Of a DNA stretch of 10,289 nucleotides, positions 1-10,289 are shown piece after piece. The stretch is from Planctomycetota bacterium. Lineage in GTDB: Bacteria; Planctomycetota; Phycisphaerae; Phycisphaerales; SM1A02. Location: NCBI GenBank assembly GCA_027295435.1, contig JAPUKX010000130.1, positions 1 through 10,289 on the forward strand, given 5' to 3'. The translations under genes and the position numbers were made by a program. The stretch's first letter is position 1; each line of letters opens with the position of its first letter. The notes under the pieces are model-generated. The model had not been told where the DNA came from. It saw only the letters and a list, made by a program, of their open reading frames with translations, and ran no database searches.

Positions 1-1578
1 GAGAATGACGTCGAGGAGGTCTTCGTGATCCTCGTAGTAGCCCCACTCAATAATGGCGACCTTCATGGTCTTGCCGAGGGTGAGGTTGCCCTCGCCGAAG
101 GCATCGTGCCCGTCCACGTCAATGAGCCGCTGACCGAGCCCGTACAGGCCTGGGTAGTCTGGGTTGTCAGGGTCATCGCCGGCCGGGTTGCGTGAGTTTC
201 CGAGATTCCAACCGTGGCCTCCGAAACCGACGAAGGGGAAGCCGCCGCAGAAGGGGGGAAGGAACGGGACCAGGGCGGGCGGAATCGGGTCGTAGCCTTG
301 GGGCGTCAGATAGCCTTGCAGAGGGGTGAAGTCAGGTGTGACGTCCGTCGGGTCGGGGGGGGAAACGCAGAACTCGATTGCCAGGGTTACGCATCCTGGG
401 CCCCAGATGTTGGCGCAGTTTGGGTCCAGCGTGCGGACGATGTTGCAGCAAACCTCGTCGTCGCAGCCGCCGGTAAAGTGGACCTCGAAGCAACTGCCGT
501 TGAGGGGGCTCGCGCAATGGTCGGCGCCACCGCCTGGCGGTTCTTGACACAGGAAGTTTGCCTGGGCCGCGCAGAAAGCGTCCCAAAACCCGTCATTGTC
601 TACATCGCAGCAGAACGGATCTAAGTCGCAGATCAGGTCGCAGCACTCTTCATCGTCGCAGAACGCATTGCCGTTGCCACAGACTGTGTAACAGTCGCCC
701 GTCAGTTCACTGCCGCAAGCGATGTTGCAATCAACGTCCTCGTCCTCGCAGTCGGTAAAGGGGCCTGCCCAAAAGCCGCCCCCAGCCAGGCAGGTCTCCT
801 CGGTGACACCGTCAACACAGTCGTCGTCGACACAACAGGCGCCGGGGAATATGCAATCGATATCCTTACACACGGTGCCGGTGCCCTGATAGATCCCGCC
901 GAATTCCATGCACTGCGCTGGGGTCAAATCGTCAACGCACTGTCCGAGATCCGGCACGCAGCAGGCCCCGGTGAGGCCACCGAATGGATACTTCTTCACC
1001 TCAAATATGACCCATTCGACGGTCTGTAGTTCGTTGAGGGCTCTGGCTGCGCCCTGCAGCTTCTCCTGGGGCCCTTGAATGTACATCATTCCTGCTAGAT
1101 CGGGCTGAGCCTTGCCGCTATAGGTGGCTGCACGGGCTTCGAGTTCGGCCAATTTGCTGTCAGGGTGATTGATGAGCCTGCTGAGCCTAACTTCGAACTG
1201 GTCGATAATGGCCTGGACCTCATCGAGATTCCCGTTGGTCAACGAGCGGACTGTTCCGTCGGCCGTGGGGCGCGCCTTGACCTCGTCTCTGAACTTGATA
1301 ATCAACTTGCCGGTGGCGTCCTCGGGAATGCGCAGCTGGGCCGTCGGCGTCTTGGGGGTGGGTTTGCGCGGCGCGAGCCCTGGGATATTCCGAACCCAGT
1401 CATGGCCGACACTCACATGGGCAGTCTCGCTGCCCTGGCTGCTGCTGGGCGGTGGGACGTTCTCGGCACTCGGCCGACCGGGCTGCGGCTTGCTGGCCAT
1501 TGGCTGCGGGTCATACTGCGCCAATGCCATGCCGACGAACAAAAACAAAGCGATGCAGAGGGCTCGTTTCAGCAACAT
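1..1578 (-). CDS. Secreted cysteine-rich protein with subtilisin-like (S8) protease start, partial at 3' end
   Basis: This is an open frame of 526 codons from an ATG at 1578 to the window edge, with no stop, so the C-terminus is missing. Residues 1-20 form a signal peptide (MLLKR, then a hydrophobic core, ending near ALA-Q), so the product is probably exported. A Pro/Ser-rich stretch follows (about 22-80). Residues 90-198 begin GKLIIKFRDEV and end VEWVIFEVKKYP, resembling the propeptide (I9-like) of subtilases. Residues 204-404 hold 31 cysteines in two pairs of repeats, probably disulfide-bonded. A Gly/Pro/aromatic-rich linker (about 405-465) leads to KVAIIEWGYYEDHEDL (506-521), which resembles the subtilase Asp motif (V-I-D-T-G ... 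H-P-D-L) but with Glu for the catalytic Asp. The His and Ser motifs would lie beyond the window. The gene has its own Shine-Dalgarno sequence and lies 301 bp after rpoC, so it is probably a separate unit. It is certainly coding; the protease assignment is an inference from one motif plus the propeptide-like region. It could instead be a non-peptidase secreted or surface protein. Confidence 0.8.
   Translation of the reverse strand, partial: MLLKRALCIALFLFVGMALAQYDPQPMASKPQPGRPSAENVPPPSSSQGSETAHVSVGHDWVRNIPGLAPRKPTPKTPTAQLRIPEDATGKLIIKFRDEVKARPTADGTVRSLTNGNLDEVQAIIDQFEVRLSRLINHPDSKLAELEARAATYSGKAQPDLAGMMYIQGPQEKLQGAARALNELQTVEWVIFEVKKYPFGGLTGACCVPDLGQCVDDLTPAQCMEFGGIYQGTGTVCKDIDCIFPGACCVDDDCVDGVTEETCLAGGGFWAGPFTDCEDEDVDCNIACGSELTGDCYTVCGNGNAFCDDEECCDLICDLDPFCCDVDNDGFWDAFCAAQANFLCQEPPGGGADHCASPLNGSCFEVHFTGGCDDEVCCNIVRTLDPNCANIWGPGCVTLAIEFCVSPPDPTDVTPDFTPLQGYLTPQGYDPIPPALVPFLPPFCGGFPFVGFGGHGWNLGNSRNPAGDDPDNPDYPGLYGLGQRLIDVDGHDAFGEGNLTLGKTMKVAIIEWGYYEDHEDLLDVIL
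367..660 (-). repeat. Two diverged CDDExCC-type cysteine repeats (protein level)
   Basis: Residues 307-344 and 372-404 share the plan C-D-D-E-x-C-C, then L-D-P-x-C, a Trp, then C, an Ala, and a closing aromatic-x(0-1)-C (NFLC / EFC). The second copy has lost some cysteines of the first: C317 and C324 have no counterpart. A 27-residue spacer with two cysteines separates the copies. They are clearly different from the GACC-type pair just before them, so the region holds two kinds of small disulfide-rich module. Confidence 0.65.
727..969 (-). repeat. Two tandem GACC-type cysteine repeats (protein level)
   Basis: Residues 204-242 and 246-284 of the cysteine-rich protein are two copies of one unit. 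Each starts GACCV and follows the order CC, C, a hydrophilic T-x-x-x-C segment (LTPAQC / VTEETC), a Gly/aromatic segment (GGIYQG / GGFWAG), then C and D-C. Each copy has six cysteines. The copies are diverged at the DNA level, so this is an old protein-domain duplication and not a recent DNA repeat. I recognise this style from secreted planctomycete proteins; its function is not known to me. Confidence 0.75.
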
Positions 1579-1585
1579 GCTTCAG

Positions 1586-1590
1586 CCTCC
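1586..1590 (-). promoter_or_regulatory. Shine-Dalgarno site of the cysteine-rich protein gene
   Basis: GGAGG on the minus strand lies 7 nt before the ATG at 1578. Motif and spacing are near ideal, which fixes the start. The codons right after it encode a good signal peptide, which agrees with this choice. Confidence 0.8.
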
Positions 1591-1716
1591 ATATGGTCGA
1601 GTCCGGCGGGCGTCGTCAGAGTTGGATGCAGTGGGCGTTGCCTCAAAACAGGTTCGGCCTCAGTGCGCGCAAGGATGCAGCCAGGCCCTCATCATACCCA
1701 AAAACCTACCGGAAAC

Positions 1717-1736
1717 CGAGAACTATTCAATTCTCG
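1717..1736 (-). terminator. Weak hairpin, possible terminator after rpoC
   Basis: On the minus strand CGAGAA pairs with TTCTCG around an 8-nt loop. The only T-run (five T) comes 12 nt after the stem and is not adjacent, so this is not a canonical intrinsic terminator. It is listed because it is the best inverted repeat found between rpoC and the next gene; it could be chance. Confidence 0.2.
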
Positions 1737-1879
1737 CACTGAGATTTCCTGCCGTCGGGGGGCCTCCAGCCTCATGGCGTGGACCAGCGTACTCTCCCGG
1801 AGCGGCCGCCGAACGCCTTTCCTTTATCGAGGATCGCTGCGAGGCACGGCTTTGGCTGGCTTTGGCTGCCTGTGGCGGC

Positions 1880-6268
<4,389 letters not shown>

Positions 6269-6280
6269 TGATAGCACTCA

Positions 6281-6286
6281 ACTCCT
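6281..6286 (-). promoter_or_regulatory. Shine-Dalgarno site of rpoC
   Basis: AGGAGT on the minus strand lies 3 nt before an in-frame GTG (6277) and 12 nt before the ATG (6268). It is the only good ribosome-binding sequence ahead of rpoC and leaves the start ambiguous by three codons. The rest of the rpoB-rpoC gap (6269-6384) has no gene. It contains a 6-bp direct repeat GTTCAA (plus strand 6290-6295 and 6302-6307) and no evident terminator, in keeping with rpoBC co-transcription. Confidence 0.6.
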
Positions 6287-6384
6287 AGCGTTCAACGCGC
6301 GGTTCAAGAATGTGGGCACCAGCGATCATCCGCCTGTCGCCGGCAATCGAGCCAATCGCTGACGGCAGACCGCTGAAAGCTCGA

Positions 6385-9300
6385 TTACAAGAGACTTACT
6401 CCTTCGAGTTGCTGTTTCTCCAGCGTGATGTTCAGACCGAGGCCTTTGATTTCATAACACAGCACGTCAAAGACGACCGGCATGCCAGCTTCGAGTATGT
6501 TGATGCCCTTGACCATTGAGTCGTAGATTTTGGTGCGTCCTTCCACATCGTCGCTCTTGACGGTGAGCAGCTCTTGGAGGACGTAGGCGGCGCCGTAGCC
6601 TTCCAAGGCCCAGACTTCCATCTCGCCGAAGCGCTGGCCTCCAGTTCTGGCCTTGCCGCCAAGCGGTTGCTGGGTAATCAGGCTGTATGGCCCCGTGGCT
6701 CGGGCGTGGATCTTGTCATCCACCAGGTGGTGAAGCTTCAGCATGTACAGATACCCGACGGTTGACTTCTGATGAAACGGCTCGCCTGTTCGCCCGTCGT
6801 AGAGCTGTACCTTGCCGCCATAGGGCAGGCGAACAAGCAGTTCGCGCGAGTCGCCGGGATCCTCGCCCGTCTCTTCGAACCGTTCGAGGCGCTGCTGAAC
6901 GTGGTCGTTGGCCTCGGCAATGGCGGCGAGCACCTCCTCTTCAGTTGCCCCGTCGAAGACAGGAGTAACCGCCTGAAAATCCAGTACCGCCGCCGCCCAA
7001 CCCAGGTGCGTCTCAAGAATCTGGCCAACATTCATCCGCGACGGCACGCCGAGGGGATTCAGCAGCAGATCCACGGGCGTCCCGTCCTCGAGGAACGGCA
7101 TGTCCTCCTCAGGAACAATGCGAGAGATGACGCCCTTATTGCCATGCCGTCCGGCCATCTTGTCGCCGACGGCCAGTTGACGCTTGGTGGCCAGGTAGAC
7201 TTTGACCATCTCCAGCACACCCGATGGCAGTTCATCACCGCGCTTCATGTGCGCGAGCTTGCGTTCCCGCTCCTGTTCAATGGCGATGATTCGGGGCCAG
7301 AATTGATCGTGAATTTTCTCCGCCTGGGCCTTGGCATCCTTGTTCCCCTTGATCCATTTCGAATCAAAGGTCTCGATTTGTTCCAGGATGACCTCGGGGA
7401 TATCTGACGCCCCGACCTTCTGTCGCGTCGAGGGATCCACCATCTCCGTACCGAGCACCCCGTTCATTTGGCGGACCATTTGCTGGAACAACGTGATGGC
7501 CTTGGAGTTCATCTGACGCTCGTACTTGGCCGTATTCTTCTTGACGTCCCTTTTCTGTTCGTCGGAGAGGTGCATTCGGCGGCTAAACCGCTTGGCGCCG
7601 ATGACCATTCCTGCCGTGCCTGCGGGAACTTCCAGGGAGTCGTTCTTCACATCCTCGCCGGCTCGACCGAAGATCGCATGCAGCAGTTTTTCCTCTGGAG
7701 TCAGCTCCGATTTGCTCTTGGGGCTGACCTTGCCGACGAGGATGTCGCCGGGGCTTACGCGGGCCCCGATGCGGATCACGCCGTTCTCATCGAGGTTCGA
7801 CAGCATCTTCTCCGAGACGTTGGGAATGTCGCGGGTGAACTCTTCACGCCCCAGCTTCGTCTCGCGAACTTCGACATCGAAGCTCTCAATGTGAATCGAC
7901 GTGAACACGTCCTCCTTGACCAAACGCTCGGAGATAACGATCGCATCCTCGAAGTTGTAGCCGTCAAAGGTACTGAACGCGACCAGAATGTTCTTGCCGA
8001 TGGCCAGCTGGCCGTGTATGGTAGACGCGCCGTCGGCGAGGATTTGCCCGTCCTTCACCTTCTGTCCCAGACGGACGATCGGCTTCTGATTCTGGCACGT
8101 GCGTTCGTTGAGACCGACGAACTTGCGAAGCTCGTACTCATCAGCGTTATCGATAACGATGCGATCCGCATCAACGTAGGTGACGGTCCCTCCTCTCTTG
8201 GCGTTAACGATCATCCCCGAGTACTCGCCCACGATTCTCTCCATGCCGGTGGCGACGATCGGGGGATCGGGTTTGATCACTGGTACCGCCTGCCGCTGCA
8301 TGTTGGACCCCATCAGCGCGCGGTTGGCATCGTCATGTTCGAGGAACGGGATCAGCGCCGCCGACACCCCGACCGTCTGCTTCGGTGACGTATCCACGTA
8401 TTGCACGTCTGAGGCATCGACCTGAGCCAGGTCGCCGCTGACTCGGGCCAGGACCTGCCGCTGGGCAATCCGACCGGACTCATCGAGCACGTCAGAAGTC
8501 GCGAGTATCGCCTTCATCTCCTGGTCGGCCCGCAGGTACTCCACCTCGCCGGTCACCTTGCTCCTCTTGACCTTGCGATACGGCGTGAGCAAGAAGCCGT
8601 ACTGGTCAATTTTGCTGTAGATGCCCAGTGATGCGATCAGCCCGATGTTCGTGCCCTCGGGCGTTTCGATCGGACAGATGCGCCCATAGTGTGAGATGTG
8701 GACGTCGCGGACCTCGAAGCCGGCCCGCTTTCGGTTCAGCCCGCCCGGGCCTAACGCCGACAGGCGGCGCTCATGCACCAACATCGAAAGCGGGTTTGTC
8801 TGATCGACTACCTGGGACAGCTCACTGCGGCCGAAGAAGAACTCAATTGCACTACTAATGGATTTCGAGTTGACGAGGTCCGCGATCTTGCTCAGCTCAT
8901 CTGGATCCTTGATGCTCATGCGTTCTTGGACGGTCCGCCGCAGCTTGAGGGAACCCTTGCGCATCTCCTCAATAGCCAGTTCATCGAGGGTGCGGAGCCG
9001 TCGGTTGCCAAGGTGATCGATGTCGTCCACGTGGGCCTTGTTGCGCTTCGCCCGCAAATCCATGATGTATCGGATCACCGCGAGGAAGTCCTCTGCACGG
9101 ATGTGCATCACGTCCTCCGGCACGTCCATTTCGAATTTGCGGTTGATACGGAACCGGCCGACTTTGCCTAGCCGATAGCGATTCTCGTCGAAGAACTTTT
9201 CGTGGAACAAGGAACGTGCCTTCTCGACCTGAGGAGGGTTCCCCGGCCGCAGCCGACCGTAAATCTTCAATAGCGCCGCTTCGTGTTCCGTCACCTCTCC

Positions 9301-10170
9301 GAGGAAATCGAGCTTTTCCTCCGCGATCGTATTGAGCAGCAGCGGATCGCCGGGGTCTTGGATGACGCGGACGGTGGTCCAGCTCTGGGCGAGGATCTTC
9401 TCAATCGCATCACCGATCTGTTCTCCCGCGCGGCGTACTTCAACCCCATCCTCATCGATGATCGGCTCGGCCGTGTAATGCTCAGGACGGAGCTTCTCGA
9501 GCTTGATCTCTTGAATGTCATAGAACAACCCGATCAACGCCTCCACGGTGCTGTATTGCTCGTCTAGAGCGCGCAGGAACGTGGTGGCGGCGATCTTCGT
9601 GGACTGATCGATCCGCATCGTCAGCACATCCTTCTTGGTGACCTCCAGCTCGATCCAGGAGCCACGCTCAGGAATGATGCGGGCCGAGTGCAACGGACGG
9701 TCCCCAACCGCTGAACTGATGCCGAAGTCCACCCCCGGTGAGCGGTGAAGCTGGCTGACGATCACCCGCTCGGCGCCGTTGACGATGAACTCGCCACCGC
9801 CCATCATGATTGGGATCTCCCCAAGATAGATCTCTTCCTCGGGAATCTCCGACACGCCTTCACGCACCAGGCGCACCCCGATTCGGAAGGGCATGCCGTA
9901 GGTCAGGCGAAGCTCTCGGCATTCATCCGGCGTGTAGCGAGCCTCGTCGAGCTTGTAATAGAGGTACTCCAGCCGCATCGTTCCGTCATAGGATTGGATC
10001 GGGAATACCTCGCCCAGCAACGCCTCCAACCCCGACTTGGGGTTGCGCTTGTCTACCGGCTGGTTGAGTTGAAGGAAGCGTTCGTACGAGTCGCGCTGCA
10101 CCTGGGTAAGCGTAGGCACGGCGATCGCGTCGCCGCGCTTGGCAAAATCGCGCACGTTCTTTGCAACCAT
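6385..10170 (-). CDS. rpoB: DNA-directed RNA polymerase subunit beta
   Basis: This is the second-largest catalytic subunit of RNA polymerase, partner of RpoC and target of rifampicin in many bacteria. From the ATG at 10170 it is 1261 residues (B. subtilis about 1190, E. coli 1342). In order are the protrusion with GGGEFIVNGAERVIVSQLHR (about 124-143), the lobe, the rifampicin-pocket segment from about 447 to 480 (SALGPGG), the HYGRICPIETPEG segment (about 494-506), SAALIPFLEHDDANRALMG (about 603-621), the FEDAIV motif with E741 and D742, a charged helical insertion (about 860-985), GDKMAGRHGNKG with K1004 and K1012, and the C-terminal GGQRFGEMEVWALE clamp segment. The stop is TAA at 6387-6385. 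An in-frame TTG lies one codon upstream (10173), but the Shine-Dalgarno spacing (AGGTG, 5 nt) favours the ATG. Rifampicin-contact residues Q453, D456, H466, R469 and S471 (E. coli 513, 516, 526, 529, 531) are the sensitive-type residues. The 116-bp gap to rpoC suggests one transcript. Confidence 0.98.
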   Translation of the reverse strand: MVAKNVRDFAKRGDAIAVPTLTQVQRDSYERFLQLNQPVDKRNPKSGLEALLGEVFPIQSYDGTMRLEYLYYKLDEARYTPDECRELRLTYGMPFRIGVRLVREGVSEIPEEEIYLGEIPIMMGGGEFIVNGAERVIVSQLHRSPGVDFGISSAVGDRPLHSARIIPERGSWIELEVTKKDVLTMRIDQSTKIAATTFLRALDEQYSTVEALIGLFYDIQEIKLEKLRPEHYTAEPIIDEDGVEVRRAGEQIGDAIEKILAQSWTTVRVIQDPGDPLLLNTIAEEKLDFLGEVTEHEAALLKIYGRLRPGNPPQVEKARSLFHEKFFDENRYRLGKVGRFRINRKFEMDVPEDVMHIRAEDFLAVIRYIMDLRAKRNKAHVDDIDHLGNRRLRTLDELAIEEMRKGSLKLRRTVQERMSIKDPDELSKIADLVNSKSISSAIEFFFGRSELSQVVDQTNPLSMLVHERRLSALGPGGLNRKRAGFEVRDVHISHYGRICPIETPEGTNIGLIASLGIYSKIDQYGFLLTPYRKVKRSKVTGEVEYLRADQEMKAILATSDVLDESGRIAQRQVLARVSGDLAQVDASDVQYVDTSPKQTVGVSAALIPFLEHDDANRALMGSNMQRQAVPVIKPDPPIVATGMERIVGEYSGMIVNAKRGGTVTYVDADRIVIDNADEYELRKFVGLNERTCQNQKPIVRLGQKVKDGQILADGASTIHGQLAIGKNILVAFSTFDGYNFEDAIVISERLVKEDVFTSIHIESFDVEVRETKLGREEFTRDIPNVSEKMLSNLDENGVIRIGARVSPGDILVGKVSPKSKSELTPEEKLLHAIFGRAGEDVKNDSLEVPAGTAGMVIGAKRFSRRMHLSDEQKRDVKKNTAKYERQMNSKAITLFQQMVRQMNGVLGTEMVDPSTRQKVGASDIPEVILEQIETFDSKWIKGNKDAKAQAEKIHDQFWPRIIAIEQERERKLAHMKRGDELPSGVLEMVKVYLATKRQLAVGDKMAGRHGNKGVISRIVPEEDMPFLEDGTPVDLLLNPLGVPSRMNVGQILETHLGWAAAVLDFQAVTPVFDGATEEEVLAAIAEANDHVQQRLERFEETGEDPGDSRELLVRLPYGGKVQLYDGRTGEPFHQKSTVGYLYMLKLHHLVDDKIHARATGPYSLITQQPLGGKARTGGQRFGEMEVWALEGYGAAYVLQELLTVKSDDVEGRTKIYDSMVKGINILEAGMPVVFDVLCYEIKGLGLNITLEKQQLEGVSLL

Positions 10171-10289
10171 CAAGTCACCTCGAAGGCCGACACGCCAAGC
10201 ATGCCGCAGACCGCAGTCCCGGTGAGGGGGTCAGTTGGTTTAGGTACAGTTACAGTTGCTGCCGCCGATCGCCCTACTCTAGCTGCCCC
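10171..10289 (-). other. Leader region upstream of rpoB
   Basis: This 119-bp stretch up to the window edge shows no recognisable coding sequence. rplL is the common upstream neighbour of rpoB, but no RplL C-terminus can be recognised here: two of three minus-strand frames meet a stop within the first 15 bases from the edge, and the third stays open into rpoB with an unfamiliar translation. It contains the rpoB Shine-Dalgarno site, a possible hairpin at 10188-10206, and a short direct repeat AACTGT-AACTGT (minus strand). No -35/-10 pair is convincing. Confidence 0.5.
10176..10180 (-). promoter_or_regulatory. Shine-Dalgarno site of rpoB
   Basis: AGGTG on the minus strand lies 5 nt before the ATG at 10170 and only 2 nt before the in-frame TTG at 10173, which supports the ATG as the start of rpoB. 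Confidence 0.65.

Larger units (their letters stand above)
1579..1879. other. Intergenic region between rpoC and the cysteine-rich protein gene
   Basis: No gene is supported in these 301 bp; open frames crossing it on either strand have no homology I recognise and are continuations of antisense shadows. It holds the Shine-Dalgarno site of the next gene, a weak hairpin at 1717-1736, a perfect 10-bp tandem duplication (GGCTTTGGCT on the plus strand, 1848-1867), and a -10-like TATGAT on the minus strand (1696-1691) with no good -35 at the usual distance. Its length suggests that rpoC transcription ends here and the next gene has its own promoter, but neither signal is clear. Confidence 0.6.

Noticed and set aside
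332..586. Minus-strand open frame of 84 codons in another frame within the cysteine-rich gene
   Set aside because: It is an Arg/Pro-rich out-of-frame translation of the same strand; the overlapping 526-codon frame is the real one.
214..624. 136-codon plus-strand open frame
   Set aside because: It is antisense to the cysteine-rich repeats and linker of the minus-strand gene, which have organised cysteine spacing; the plus translation has no structure of note.
1691..1696. TATGAT on the minus strand as the -10 of a promoter for the secreted protein gene
   Set aside because: No -35-like hexamer lies 16-18 bp upstream; the nearest TTGAAT is 28 bp away. It is kept only as a note in the intergenic entry.
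1802..1809. NotI-like palindrome GCGGCCGC after rpoC as a terminator stem
   Set aside because: It is a simple palindrome with no loop and no T-run, and such 8-bp sites occur by chance in GC-rich DNA.
7468..8388. 306-codon plus-strand open frame opposite rpoB
   Set aside because: It is antisense to intact conserved RpoB motifs, with no Shine-Dalgarno site or recognisable domain; a codon-bias shadow.

Overview
The window is GC-rich bacterial chromosomal DNA. Every gene I can support lies on the minus strand, so transcription runs from high to low coordinates. The order of transcription is rpoB (10170 to 6385), rpoC (6268 to 1880), then a 301-bp intergenic region and the 5' part of a gene for a secreted cysteine-rich protein that runs off the left edge (1578 to 1). 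The organism is most likely a member of the Planctomycetota or a close PVC relative. Two things point there: the N-terminus of RpoC and its GRCRRPVLGSSN region look like planctomycete RpoC, and the last gene carries tandem GACC-type and CDDExCC-type cysteine repeats of a style I associate with planctomycete secreted proteins. This assignment is made by eye, without any database search.

Positions 10171-10289 form the leader of rpoB, with a Shine-Dalgarno sequence and a possible small hairpin just upstream of it. No end of rplL, the usual upstream neighbour, can be recognised there. rpoB and rpoC are full length and have intact catalytic motifs. They are separated by 116 bp, consistent with one rpoBC transcription unit, and together encode the two large catalytic subunits of RNA polymerase. 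Neither shows frameshifts or internal stops.

Downstream of rpoC there is no rpsL/rpsG. Instead comes a non-coding stretch without a convincing terminator, then a gene with its own strong Shine-Dalgarno sequence. It encodes a signal peptide, a propeptide-like domain, four cysteine-rich repeat units, and what looks like the first catalytic motif of a subtilisin-like (S8) protease. In that motif Glu stands where the catalytic Asp is expected. The gene has no stop codon in the window; its 526 visible codons stay in one frame to base 1.

Most of the window is ordinary housekeeping sequence. The only part that could hold something poorly described is the partial cysteine-rich, subtilase-like gene at the left edge. 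I see no tRNA, rRNA, CRISPR array, insertion sequence or integrase.
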